From assembly GCA_037367405.1 (NCBI GenBank), contig JAZKJV010000154.1, positions 434,001 to 498,000 on the forward strand: 64,000 nucleotides of DNA. The letters are read 5' to 3'. Source of the stretch: Ottelia alismoides (Eukaryota > Streptophyta > Magnoliopsida > Alismatales > Hydrocharitaceae). The notes under the pieces were generated by a model, which ran no database searches, was not told the origin of the DNA, and saw nothing but the letters and a program-made list of their open reading frames with translations. Position numbers and translations under genes: made by a program. Each line of letters begins with the position of its first letter. Position 1 is the stretch's first letter. Below are positions 1 through 11,150 of this stretch, piece by piece.

Positions 1-49
1 CAGAGGATTTAATTTGCAGTTTTTAGCATGATGAATACGAGATTCATCA
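1..49 (-). mobile_element. Start of a minus-strand gypsy LTR (copy H), running off the left edge
   Basis: On the minus strand, reading leftwards from 49, the sequence begins TGATGAATCTCGTATTCATC and continues CATGCTAAA. This closely matches the starts of the LTRs at 40151 (D2) and 17434 (B). The bases just upstream on that strand (50-85) contain a decayed form of the segment that precedes the polypurine tract elsewhere in this family (CAAGGACGA). I infer the first bases of a 3' LTR whose remainder lies outside the window. Confidence 0.5.
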
Positions 50-1670
50 TCCGTGCTCTATCGTCGTCCTTGAAGGTCGGAGTAGATGCTTGAACTCCTC
101 ACGAAAGAGGAGAAAGGATGGTGATGAAGCGAGGGTGTCTGACGAGGCGAGGTGGAGCTCTGATATCGGATGAAAATGCGAATATTAAGTTCACGAATGT
201 CTACATTGCTAGTGTCCTAATAGTCGAAGCACATGAGATATAGGGGTGTGAAAGGGGTTGAATGGAGGGCCAAAGTGGGGTGAACTAATAGAAGGTCTTA
301 ATGGGTCATTCTTCTAGCAGGAGAAGGAACATCGTCAAAATGAAGGTTGATCTTGAGCATGTAAGAGAGATGGCAGAATAGTACACGAAGATGGTGGATA
401 TGAGTTGAGTGTAAAATGCTAGTAGATTGAGTGGAATGAGTACGAATAGTGTGAATAAAATTCGTGAAATTAGAAAGGGATGCAACTGAGGCTTACTTGG
501 AAAGATGGAGAAGAAGATAAAGGATGAAGGAAGGGCCTGGGATTTGAGGCTCAATAACTTTGGGTTGTCACTTCACCACGCTGGCAAGTGTGGAAGCTCA
601 AGCAGCACATTGCGATGGCTGTAATAAGGCGGTGATAGAACTCTATCATGGTGCTCGAGAACACCACTAACTACAAATCAGAGGTGATTAGGTCTTGGAG
701 GTTTCGCTCATAATGGGTGGATCAATTGGATAGTTGATGGAGGGGGCTTTTGATTGCGAGGAAGAAGGTGGTCTGGCGGTTCATGGAGGTGGTTTCAACC
801 ACCTCCAGATGGAGCACGTGAGGGGAAAGAAAACTATGGAAGGGTTGGTAAGGATGGCGGTTGTGAGAGATATCAATTAGAAGTTGAATCGAAGGAAGAG
901 GAGTCGTGAGGAGGTTAGAAAAAATGGGGGAAGTAGGGAACTTGCGTCGCTTCGAGGAGGCAGGAGGGAGGTCGAAGATGAGCAGACACAATCCGATGAA
1001 GATCATATGACACTGATTTGGGCGTAATAGAATGGCTGTGATGGACCTGATCAAATGATTTTGTAAAACAATGGAGAATACATCAAATAAACTGCGGAAT
1101 TGAAAGGTGACAAGTAAAATTACCTAGAAATGCAAGGAAAAGGCCTCGACTTGGCCCTAAGATTAAGGAGACATAACCACATATAGGAGTACCTCCGGCA
1201 ATGGTGGATCACGTCCCGAGCACCTCAAGCACGATGTAAACCCGATGGATCGCTCGATGTAACCAAGCTCTACACATCTGAAGTGGGTTTAAGGGGTCTT
1301 ATACACTGAGAGGGATCAAATTCAAAAAATGGGGTGGATGGTTTTATTTATACATAGGTAACCTTTGACCTATGGCTTTTATGCGAATCGATGCACGTAC
1401 GAGGAAGAAGAGTATCCAACATGTAGGAGGGATATAAGATGCAGAGATCTTGTGAAGAAAGAAAGCTCAAATACTGGCTACATCGATCATAGTAAATTAG
1501 AGAAAATAGGAGGTTAGTCGTCTGATAGCAACATGCCTACGAAGATCAGGGAGTTGGTCGAGATCAACTCAAACACACACCCCATTGGTCCACATAAGCC
1601 ACTAGAAGACAAAACAAAAATAAAAAGGAGAAATAATTAGAAATAAAATATTAAATGAATTTATTAAATT
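50..1670 (-). other. Non-coding tract, probably 3' UTR of copy H
   Basis: No domain is recognisable on either strand, and the short open frames at 306-554 and 722-1054 (minus) are unlike any retroelement protein. Its position immediately upstream of an LTR start on the minus strand suggests decayed internal (3' UTR-type) sequence of element H. I see no direct sequence match to the other 3' UTRs beyond about 85. Confidence 0.25.
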
Positions 1671-2691
1671 AAAGTCAAAAACATGAAAAATGTTTATTAT
1701 TTTATGTACTATTTTATGTAATTTTTATTTATTTCTATTAACATATTTATTGTATATTAATTTTTACAAGTGTATTTATAGGTATAAATACCCATATATT
1801 ATGTATTTATTTTTTATTTTTTATTTTAGATTTTATTATTTTATGTACATAATTTTTATAATTGTAGTATATTTAATTATGTATTTACATATTTTTATTT
1901 TTTTCGAGTTTATTTGCATACTTAAATAAATATGGGTATGTATAACATATGCATAATATACCTATATAATTTACGGTATTATTTATTTTAATGATTTTTT
2001 AATGATTTTATTTTATATTCCTATTTTAATATGTTTCAAATAATATTTACAAGTGTTGAAAAATATAAGAAAGTTAAAAAATATAAGGAATAAATAAATT
2101 GAATAAAACATACATGTATAAGGTACAATGGGATCAAAAACCAACCTTTGCATCTTAACTCCATTTTTAATGAAATCACCTTCATTAGATAGATAATTTA
2201 ATTTTATGAATAATAAAGGTGAACTTGGTCAATTTTGAGTTCATATGGAGGAAATACATGTTTGTGATGTTTTGTTTGCAGCTTTTTCATCAATGTATCC
2301 CAAGTGCATTGCATATTATTTTTATGTACAATATTTTTATAATTTTATTTACATTTTTATGTGCAAGTTTTATATCGAAAGATTTATTATTTGAGGTATA
2401 TAAAATGTAAAATAAAATAGCATATAAATGGCTATTTATTGATGAATTATATTAGGTTTTGTATGTATTTTTTCTGTACATTTGAGTGCACTGTATCCCC
2501 CTACTTTATTCCTTGTCGATCAAGTCAATATTGACTTGGTCTCGGTAGGCCTATCAATAATTACAATACTTCCTTTATTTTTATATTATTTTCTTTATTC
2601 ATTTATTTTATATTTAAATACAAGTATTTATGCACTATTCACAAACAATAGTTAGTGAGTTAGTGTGTACATGTTAGATATATTTACATGC
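1671..2691. other. Very AT-rich tract, partly LTR of element A
   Basis: Long runs of A and T occur on both strands, and the leucine/isoleucine/tyrosine-rich frame at 1690-1929 is a composition artefact. The part from about 2440 to 2691 is probably the distal portion of element A's minus-strand 3' LTR: read on the minus strand, a CATCA end, the family's LTR terminus, falls at 2440. Positions 2521-2538 form an 18-bp perfect palindrome. Nothing else is supported. Confidence 0.3.
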
Positions 2692-3812
2692 ATTTGGTGT
2701 TGGACATGCGAGCCCATGGTGAGCCATTATGCAATAAATATTATTGCAAATATAATTCTCTGATCTGAAATGAAGAATAACTAATTTGCATAATAGGTCC
2801 CTTAGTACAATTAGGGCTATGTACCATGGCCATCTTAATGATCATACACGTCGTATCTTGTGTGACGATATCATGATATTCATTTCTTGGATCATCAACA
2901 TGGATTGCGAGGAGCACGCGTTTCATCAACACGCTCATAAGCGTCTCCTCCGTCGGATCAGACTTGAGACACGAGGTCTCTTCGTTTAGAAACTCGATCG
3001 CAACCACGCTTCAAGAGATAAACCTAATACTTGTTTGTAGTTTAGATGAAATGATCTGAGAAGTGTTCTTGGATCATGTGGTTTCATCGCATGAAAATTT
3101 TTTAAATTCTGCTGCCTCAAGAAACTAGTGCGACTAGTCGCTCCCTATCGCATACTATGCGACACTTATGCTTCTGTGATGCACTTAAGGATCTTACCAT
3201 ATCCTTAATTTGTCTAGGGTTTAAAGATAAAACAAAGAAATAAAGGTGCATGAATGGGTATTTATCAGTGGTCGAAGATCGATGCAGCTCAGATGGAGCT
3301 CCAATTATTAGATCAAGAAGATCCGATGACCAAAGAAATGTGCAGGTATAATTCAAAAATTGTAAAAAGACTTATAAAATGAGAATGAAATAATTAGACG
3401 TAAACTTAGAAAATATCTACAACTTTCATGTAGAACTTGAAATCAAAATAAGTCATATATACACTATAATATTTTTGCAAATATTTTTTAATAAATTAAA
3501 TATACTTATTTTATTTTGTTTTCTTATTTTTTTATATTTTTGATTTATGAATAATATACATTATGTTATATGTACCATTAAATTAATTGTCATTTGATTT
3601 TAATATTAAAGAAACACATAAAATAATGGGTATAATAATATATTTTCTCATGTACAATAATTAGGGTTAATTAATTACACACAAATATAATTAGGGTTAG
3701 TTAATTATATAAGGTTATTTGTTAATTATAATTAATTGTTAATTTATTTATTTGATTTGTTCAAACTAATGGTATAGTATAAATATTATGATGATAAATC
3801 ATGGATTTATCA
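2440..3812 (-). mobile_element. 3' LTR of gypsy element A, interrupted by a copia LTR
   Basis: The LTR starts on the minus strand at 3812 with TGATAAATCC, directly after a polypurine tract. It shares with the other LTRs of this family an 8-bp terminal palindrome (3792-3812) and the motif CATGAAAGTTGTAGAT about 390 bases in. The copia LTR at 2698-3208 sits inside it. The far end is uncertain: a CATCA terminus at 2440 is a candidate and would give about 860 bp, much shorter than the 2.9-3.1 kb of the sister LTRs, so internal deletion is likely. Confidence 0.5.
2698..3208 (+). mobile_element. Short copia LTR (solo, internally deleted)
   Basis: It starts TGTTGGACATGCGAGCC like the copia LTR at 16271 and ends like the one at 26992, with the LTR-end motif of TTAAGG, then ACCATATCCTT. 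About 150 bases of the 5' end are joined to about 350 bases of the 3' end, so roughly 2.1 kb of the 2.6-kb LTR is missing. There is no internal domain or primer-binding site, so it is a solo LTR or deletion derivative. Flanks TTTGG (2693-2697) and TTTGT (3209-3213) are a possible imperfect target duplication. It interrupts the minus-strand LTR of element A. Confidence 0.75.
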
Positions 3813-3840
3813 CCCTCCTATACTTAAAATTTGCTCATCC
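3813..3840 (-). promoter_or_regulatory. Polypurine tract of element A
   Basis: Read on the minus strand, GATGAGCAAATTTTAAG is followed by TATAGGAGGG and then the LTR start at 3812. The same order (GACGAGCAT, TTTAAG, TATAGGGG, then TGATGAA) precedes the LTRs at 22565, 40151 and 45032. This is the expected primer for plus-strand DNA synthesis. Confidence 0.75.
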
Positions 3841-5294
3841 CAGAGCAAATAACTAATAAATAAATTGTTGAATCCCTAATTGTGCATGTGAAGTACAAGA
3901 GCTATAAGTGACTTTTAAACTCTAATTCTCAACTAAGTCTTGGTCAAAAGGAACTCAACTTCCTTAATTTTCAGACTCTCTGTATATACATATATAAGAG
4001 GTATGACTTAAGTGCAGACTACATATACAGGGATATAGTCAAGGCTTCATCCAAGGTTCCAGTTTAAAAAATCTTCCTTAGGACTCACTCCTCAACTCTA
4101 GGGAATAAATCTAGTCCTTCTTCACTTCACCGCCTCTTTAATTGTCAAACTTAAAAGTGTATATGGAAAGGACATTTATGGAGGATATATGTTTGTGTCA
4201 TTACTTTTCTCCTCATATAGGAACAAGGAATCTATCGAGTGACTTATTGCACCGACATATATTTTTAATGTTGATGTATCTGTCAAGAGAATTCTGAGTC
4301 GTCTGCACTTGCTTTTCTGGGAATGCACCTGGGTGTGTATTTTTTGAATATCTATTATACTTCTTTGGATCCAGACTTGTATCACTATACGATGCAGAGC
4401 TCTTTTTGGGTGTTAACTCAAATCATAAAAGCTTAATATTTTTGTCAACGTGGACACTTAAAAGGTTGGGAGCGCTCGCCACTTGTGTAAGCTCTTTTGG
4501 ATGTAACTTTGTAGTGTATGAGCCTTTATTTTCACTGTATATTTTTTCTTTTTTGGCTAGCTTCACTTATTTTACCAAAGTTGGCATACACTGATCAATA
4601 ATTTTAATGGTTTTATGCACGCTGGTACAGGTTCAAGATAGTATCGGAACCATGTTCTCATACTAGCTTAAGGTGTTGACACTCATGTTTCATGAAGCCT
4701 TCATTAATTTTATCCCATCCTCGAGCATTTTAAAACCATGTCCAAACTCAAACCTCTCATCCTAGTTCCTCAAGCAAAACCTCAAATCATCGCATTGTTC
4801 CTGTAATCATGCGTGTGAAGTGTAGGGCATATTCTTTTAAGGTAGAGATTAAACATGTAATATAGCATGTATATCTTTCAAACTAAGGAGTTTAGGTATT
4901 TAAGTCATATACCATGATGACCAAGAATGGTTAAATTCTGGGTCAAGTTTCTCTCTTAACCAAGTATCATAAATTACACAAGTCTTATGTGAAAGTGAAA
5001 ATGTCTGGGATAAAAACATTTACTAATTTTTTAAATCATTTTTTTAAGTTTTTTTTAAAAATTTTCAAAGAATTTTGTAAGTAGATATACAGAAACAAGG
5101 CGTTAAAATAATTTGTTTACTTTTCAAAATAATTTGTAAAAATATTTGTAAAAACCATGTCAAATAGATATAAAAATTCTCCAAATAGTTTACAAAATTT
5201 TTTCTACAAACAATTTCAAATTATCATACCCATATCCATAATAATATATAAAATATGTGAAAGCATGAGCTATGAATATAGTGTATATGCAATA
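3841..5294 (-). other. 3' UTR of element A (non-coding)
   Basis: The tract contains no coding sequence. On the minus strand it carries segments also found in the 3' UTRs at 33.4-34.0, 38.4-40.1 and 43.3-45.0 kb, such as GGCTTCATGAAAC followed by GAGTGTCA near 4650-4710 and the TGCATGATTGATGA-like part. I see no promoter or RNA gene. Confidence 0.55.
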
Positions 5295-5670
5295 TATATG
5301 CATACCCCCTTAAACTTAGCTTGTGCTATGTCCTCATGGAACAAAGTGAAATGAAAGACATAGATCGTACTAAGCATGAAGAGGAAGAACAATACACAAA
5401 TGTGAAAAATGGTATGAACCCCTTATACTTAGGCTTTAAATAGCCTAAGTGTAGGTCTAAAGTACGAAGATACCGGGTACAAAAGAATAGAAATAGAAAA
5501 AAATAAGAGAACATGGGCTTGATCCCCCCATACTTAAGATGAAAATATCCTAAGTATGAATAAGAAAAGGAACAAGCGAAGGACCGAGAAGATGACTAAG
5601 AGTCCTAAAGTGATGTACAAAAGTAGGGTGTGGGTTCTTCTTATACCTAGGATTTAAATAACATAAGTAA
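5295..5670 (-). repeat. Stem-loop/polypurine modules of element A
   Basis: Four units are visible on the minus strand. Three have the form of a stem built from TACTTAGG and CCTAAGTA followed by a G-rich run (about 5637-5665, 5523-5560 and 5418-5460). The fourth (about 5300-5345) has the CATGAGGACATAGC box, then GCTAAGTTTAAGGGGG. The same set occurs in elements B, C and D (see findings). Confidence 0.65.
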
Positions 5671-5803
5671 GGAGTAGGATCTAAAAAAGGAAGAATCTAG
5701 ACCCTAAAAGAATGCAATAAATCAGGTGTTAGTGATAAAAAAGTGAAAAAGAATGTGAATCTACTAGTTGCTGAATTTGCTTCTGAATCTTTAAGCCGCA
5801 GCT

Positions 5804-6660
5804 TCATGTCGAGTACTCTGAAGTGTCTACAAGGTAATCAATCGGTATGAAGTCCATCATCTCAACCTGGACCAACCGTTCTTTAGATTCGACGAAATGC
5901 TTTAACAATTGTCCATTAACCAAGAAAGAACGCATACCATACGCGAGATCGACTATCTCTACACTTCCATTAATGTGTACTTCCTTTGCTATATAGGGGC
6001 CTGTCCATTTTGACTTAAGTTTTCCAAGGAAAATCTTCAACTTAGCATTAAACAACCATACCTTTTGTATTGGGATAAGGTTCTTGCACCTAATATGCTG
6101 GTCATGTCACTTTTTAACCTTATCCGTATAGATCAAACTGTTGCCACACGCCCTGTTTTGAATTTACACAAGCTCGTTGATGTTCAGGTTACGAAAAAGT
6201 TTCCATAGGTGACAACTCCAGTTAACTTGTTTTATTGCCCACTCATACTTGTGAATTAATTCAGTGGGCAAATGGCATGTCTTTTCATAAATCATCCTAA
6301 AGATATCCTCCATCCACATTGAAAGATAGTCTACCGCCAACAAGATGTACTCAAATCCATGGCTGTTGGGAAAAGGACCCAAAAATCTTTGCCCCATGCA
6401 TCATAGAAAATCACTAGTTGCATGGACATCTCATCTCTTTAGACAACTATCCCTCCCATCCTTTGATAGATCACGCATGATTGTACAAAATCAGTAGCAT
6501 CTCGAAACAAGGTCGGCCAGTATAATCCACGTTGAAGTACCTTGTGTGTAGTTCTTTTTCATGAATGATGTCCTCTAGCTTCTAAAGAATGATAATACAT
6601 GAGGACACTCTGGTATTCCCCCTGAGGAATACACCTTCTCCAGACACAATCCGTTCCTTC
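5804..6660 (-). pseudogene. Integrase of gypsy element A (core deleted)
   Basis: This is the integrase of an Athila/Tat-type Ty3/gypsy element, which would join element DNA to the chromosome. From the 5' side (minus strand) I can see a decayed HHCC zinc-finger region (RRCIPQGEYQSVL, then VLQRGLYWPTLF), the start of the catalytic core (GPFPNSHGFEYILLAVDY), then an abrupt jump near 6300 to KTCHLPTEL. The C-terminal GPY-type module follows (KLKSKWTGP, NGSVEI, VNGQLLKHF) at 5804-6055. Compared with element C about 110 residues are gone, including the second catalytic Asp and the Glu. Stops and frameshifts are also present. The domain order downstream of RNase H supports the call. Confidence 0.85.
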
Positions 6661-6839
6661 AAAGAAAATGAATGGATCCTCCTAGTGGTATCTCCTTGAA
6701 TCCGACTTCAGTCGGTCAATATGGCTCCTAGTTCAACCATGGAGAACCTGCTTAGAGACAAGATAATTCACCATGCTGGCCTACCACATAAATGAGTCAA
6801 TAACACAAATTGAATCGTCTAGGAAGGTCTCTCTGATCG

Positions 6840-8364
6840 GCTCGGTGTCGAGGAATCCTTTAACTCCAAATGAGCTAAGTGGTTAACCACAACATTCTTA
6901 ACTCCAGATTTATCCATAATCTCTAAAGCAAACTCCTAGAGTAACAAAATCTACCTAGGAAGACACACCTTCGCGTTCTTCTTTTCTATTAAGTATCTTA
7001 TGGCTATGTGATCCATAAAAATTGTCACCTTGGAGCCCAAAATATATGACCTAAACTTCTCGAGGGCCGAAACTACTGTGAGCATTTCCTTTTAAGTAAC
7101 TGTATATTTTTTCTGTGCTTGATCTAATACTTTACTCAAGTAGTTAATAGCAAATAGAATCCTGTCAAGCAATTGACCTAATGCAGCTCCTATAGTAAAG
7201 TCAAACGCATCGCTCTTGATCTCAAAAGGAAGAGACCAATCAGGGGTTTGTAAGATCGACGAGCCATAAATCTTTCATTTCAAAATCTTAAAGGCCTCAA
7301 GACACTTGCGATCTACTATGAACTCGGTGTCTTTTCCTACGAGCTCAGTCAGAGGTCAGGCAATCTTAGAAAAATCCTGAATAAAACATCTATAGAATCC
7401 AACATGCCCCATAAATGACCTGGAGAGTACCATATTAATCTCCCTACACTTTGAAGAACTTGGTCCAAGTGCGCTAAACATGAATCAAATAAATTACCAT
7501 GGACCGAGAAATTGTCCATGAAGACTTCCAAGAAATCCCCCACCATCTCAGCAAATTCGACGATCATGCACCACTGAAAATGTGCGTAGGACATTGTAAA
7601 ACCGAATGGCATATACTTGGATGCATAAGTGCCAAATGGAAATATAAAAGTGGTCTTTTCCTAGTCCTCAAGAACGATGGCTACTTGATTATAGCCTGAA
7701 TACCCATCAAGAAAATATAAAAACTCTTTTCCTGCTAATCTCTCCAAATCTGATCAATAAAATCAAGGGAAAGTAATCTTTCTTGGTCGCGACATCAGAC
7801 ATCTGTAGTCAACACAAACACGCCATGACATGAGTACTCGTGTCACTATCTCTATCCCCTCCTCCTTGGTAACCATATGAATTCCCGACTACTTCATAAC
7901 AATAAGAATCCACTTGGAGTTTGAGATAGGGTAAATAAAGCCTGCTTCACAACACTTCTCAATCTCTTTCTTAACTACTTCCCATAGACTAGGGTTAATT
8001 TTGTCTGAAGCTCACGGGAAGGCCTAGCATCATCCTCAATATAAATGCGTTGTGAGTAGAGAACATGGTCAATCCCCACGAGATCCAACACAGTCCAACC
8101 TATGCCTTTGCAGTTCTTCTCTAGAACTTGTAACAACTTAAGCTCATGTTCTAGAGTCAACTTAGAACTAACGATGATAGAGAATCTATCTTTGTGTCCT
8201 GCAAGAAAGGTGTACTTAAGTGTAGGAGGAAGTGGCTTCAACTTTGGTAACGCTGTATCATCTATGAAATCAAGCTGAACCGTCTCTGAACCTGGTTCCA
8301 TGCTGTATGAAGGTGGGTCTATCTTTGTTGTGTTTGTCACCAACTCTGTTGTGGTTGGAGTCAT
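6840..8364 (-). pseudogene. Reverse transcriptase and RNase H of element A
   Basis: Minus-strand pol segment. At 7975-8364 is the conserved stretch before RT (LKYTFLAG, IGWTVLDL, IYIEDDARPSRE). RT proper has FLDGYSGYNQVAI, PFGT and MPFGFTM, then VFMDNFSVHG near 7500. The catalytic motif normally reads FMDDF in this family; here the second Asp is Asn (codon at 7511-7513, minus strand). RNase H follows, with EKFRSYILGSKVTIFMDH and RYLIEKKNA near 6950-7100. Several in-frame stops and frameshifts break the frame, so no functional enzyme is possible. Element C carries the same domains on the plus strand with an intact FMDD. Confidence 0.88.
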
Positions 8365-8759
8365 ATTGCCAAAAGAAACATAGTAGTTCAGTCAAAGTCA
8401 TATCCGACTCATAATCTATATCCTTTGGTTGCTCCAAATAAGATGAAACTGACAGATCCTGTAGGGATCTCTGAGTCATAAAGGAAATAGGGGAATCCTT
8501 AACTCAAGAAACCTGGAAACACCTTGCAAATTGCATCATGAACACAATCCTCTCCATATGAGAGGGCCTCACACTGTCCTGCTAGGGTATGTTTTCATAT
8601 CCCAACTGTATTGATCATTCTACAATCTGCCTCTAAAGAAGAGTAGTCTGTGCTCATCTGGTCACTACCACCTCGTTTGCTTCATCTCAAGTTCCACTTC
8701 TTCTCATGGAGAACATAACTTCATCATTCCTATCTGATAATCAAAGGAAGCATCAACGG
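8365..8759 (-). other. Spacer between protease and RT of element A
   Basis: Pol sequence without a recognisable domain. The frame at 8270-8479 overlaps the pre-RT region and contains nothing diagnostic. It lies where gypsy elements have the poorly conserved linker between protease and RT. Confidence 0.4.
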
Positions 8760-9230
8760 TCATAAGGAAAAGCCACCCAAGAATGATATGTGATTGGGGA
8801 TTTCCATATCAAGGTCTGTAAAGTTTACCTTGTAATCTTGTCCCTCAATCAAGATAACGATGTTCTTCACTTCTCCCTTAGCATTCTTCATTGACTTGTC
8901 TATGAATTGGAGTAATGCTCTTGATTTACAAAGTGCTCCTATCTCTAATTTTTCATAGAGAGAAATGAGTAGAAGGTTGATGTAAGAACCATTATCTAGG
9001 AGAGTGCATGAAAACACAATGTCATTAATATGACTCTCCACGTAATGTGCACCCATATCTCTCTTCTTTCTCGGTAACTACTAGTTCTTGAGACAATAAG
9101 CCATGACTACTGATAAGATGCGTACCTTCACATAACCGTTCGATTTCTTTTTGCGAACCCTAGGAGGTGTGCATTCCACCTTAAGGTATTTTTGAAATGC
9201 AGGATGGTTATCTACATACTCATCAAATGA
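8760..9230 (-). pseudogene. Retroviral-type aspartic protease of element A
   Basis: This would cleave the gag-pol polyprotein. On the minus strand it reads through CTLLDNGSYINLL (active-site loop, DNG in place of the usual D-S/T-G), SLYEKLEIG, LLQFIDKS and KNVVILIEGQDYKVNF, ending with a decayed version of the LGRPFL motif (FLGGFSL). Upstream (9100-9220) is the usual basic linker with PPRVRKKKSNGYVKV. It sits between gag and RT, as expected for Ty3/gypsy. Frames are interrupted, so it is a relic. Confidence 0.8.
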
Positions 9231-10780
9231 AAACCTTAACTATAATGTTATCTTTACAAAACTGTACCACTTCTGGATCATCTTTCTGAATATTTTTAAC
9301 GATTTGCTTTCTGATAGTTAGAGTACGGGAGTCAGGGATTGAAGCAACAGAAGAAAAAGAAGATGAAGAATTTGAATCATAAACTGAAATATGTTTCTTT
9401 TTATTCCATGAAACATGGTTCTTCGTACATAAATCTTTAGAATACAACTTGGAATCTAAAGCAGAACTGTCTACTAAAGGCTAGGGAATGTTTGTTGCCG
9501 GTTCCTCAACCGAAGGTGCAATGTCCTTCGTAAACTTGGAATCAACATATCCATGTTGTTGTGCTCTCGTACTCCTCATCCTCTCCCCGCTCTGATTAGA
9601 TATCCCTATTCTCTAAATGGGATGCTATGTTTGATGATGTATGTCCTCTTCATCCTCTGAAGTCTCCTCACGTAGAGCCTTAGAGACAACCCGCTCCATG
9701 TCCCTTGCTCGGTCTGGTACAAACACAGTCTTTCCGCTCCTGAGTGACATATGATTAATAAAATCAAATACAAGTTTCTCATGCTCAGATCTAAGTGAAG
9801 TCTGAGTAGTATGCCTGACCATACCGCTACTGCTGATGTGCCTTATTCAGGTTGTTAGGATTAGCCTGAACCTGGACAAGAATAGAGGTCGACAGTGCAG
9901 ACTGCTCATCCTATCAACGGGATAATCAGTTGATGTCAACTCACATATCCTATATTTCGTTCTTGTAGGAATGAAGCTCCTCGAGAATATGCCTTTGAAA
10001 ATTTATAGGTCCTGACAAAGATGACTACTACTGTGAAGAAGAAGGGTAACGTGAAGACTGGCCCTGATGATCCTGATACTGTTTCTGCGGTGGGTGATGC
10101 TGAAAGGGTGGGTCCTACTGGCCTGACTGGTACGTCAGCTGACATACGTACTACTACTACTACCTCTGCTGCTGGGAGTGATAAACACCAGAGATTTGCT
10201 ATGTAGGATGGGATGAAGGGATGAACGCGTTGTTGTAGAATATAGAGGGACGTTGATAAGATGGACGGTCCCCCATACCTGCTTATCGGGCATGGTCCTG
10301 TGAATATCACACACCATTCACCTCCCATATTTGAGGAGGATCCTCTATAGCTGGCTCAACTAATGGTTGTTGTTGTTGATAAGATTTGGAAAAGGAGTAT
10401 TCCTCTACCCATTGCTGGGGTGACCCTGACATCTCCTACTCCTGTACATGATGTACTCGGTAGATGGGAGCAATAATCATGGCATGTATCTTCATATTTG
10501 ATACCTTCTCAGCCAACTCCTCCATCTTCATTGGAAGCCTAGATAGACTTTCTAACCCATCCATCCTTTTGTCAATCCTTTATACTATTGTGAGCTTATC
10601 GACAATAGTTCCCATGTTGGGAATCATGTCCTCAGAGAGATCAACGACCCTTTAGATAAAAGTGTAATGAGAGACTCTGAATAAGCCCTTCTAGCGGTTT
10701 GTGAATGGCTCGTCTTGACTATCTGCTCGAATACCTTCCAGACGGTATCTACACCACGTGAAGTATAGTTGCCTCTACAG
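9231..10780 (-). pseudogene. C-terminal gag and gag-protease linker of element A
   Basis: Low-conservation region between gag and protease. MSLRSGKTV at about 9750 matches the SLRSGK motif that marks the gag-pol linker of Athila/Tat-type elements, with an acidic stretch (ETSEDEEDI) nearby. A glutamine-rich run followed by PLVEPAIEDPP is visible around 10330-10380. A frame at 9223-9447 ends in KVFI and is part of the linker. No CCHC zinc knuckle is visible. Frameshifts are frequent. Confidence 0.6.
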
Positions 10781-10784
10781 GTAG

Positions 10785-11150
10785 CACTCACTAAACCCTA
10801 TACCTCATGATTGAGACCGCTATATAATGATTGAACCAAGACGATAGTGTCCATTCCATGACAAGGACACTTATGAATCGAGTCTTTGAATCTCTCCCAC
10901 ATATCATTAAATGGCTTGTTCGAATATGAGAGAAACTCATGACATGAGTGCGCATATGGTTGGTTCTAATCAAAGGGTAGAACTTCTTCAGGAAGAGATC
11001 CTTGAGGTGAGTATATATAGTCACAACTACCTCAAAGTTCTTCAACCAATAATCTGTCTTATTTCTAAGGCAAATGGAAGAGCTTTGAGCCTGATGTAGT
11101 CCTGACTAACCCTAGGATGCCTAAGGTTATCACATACAACTCAAAGTTGT
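10785..11150 (-). pseudogene. Gag core (retrotransposon gag) fragment of element A
   Basis: This is the capsid-like domain that would form the virus-like particle. Minus-strand motifs, in mixed frames, are VSQDYIRLKALPFAL, FLKKFYPLIRTN, MSFSH and a split version of the W-E-R-F-K-D block, then HGMD. These align with the gag core of Athila-type elements (pattern IRLRAFPFSL, FLEKFFP, WERFKDL). The N-terminal half is absent because chromovirus LTR sequence begins at about 11150. Confidence 0.75.

Noticed and set aside
1690..1929. Hydrophobic frame that looks like membrane segments
   Set aside because: The Phe/Ile/Tyr/Leu content comes from extreme AT richness, and there are no flanking gene signals.
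2521..2538. 18-bp perfect palindrome CAAGTCAATATTGACTTG
   Set aside because: It is isolated in AT-rich sequence with no second copy in the window. It could be chance or part of the A LTR, too little to call a site.
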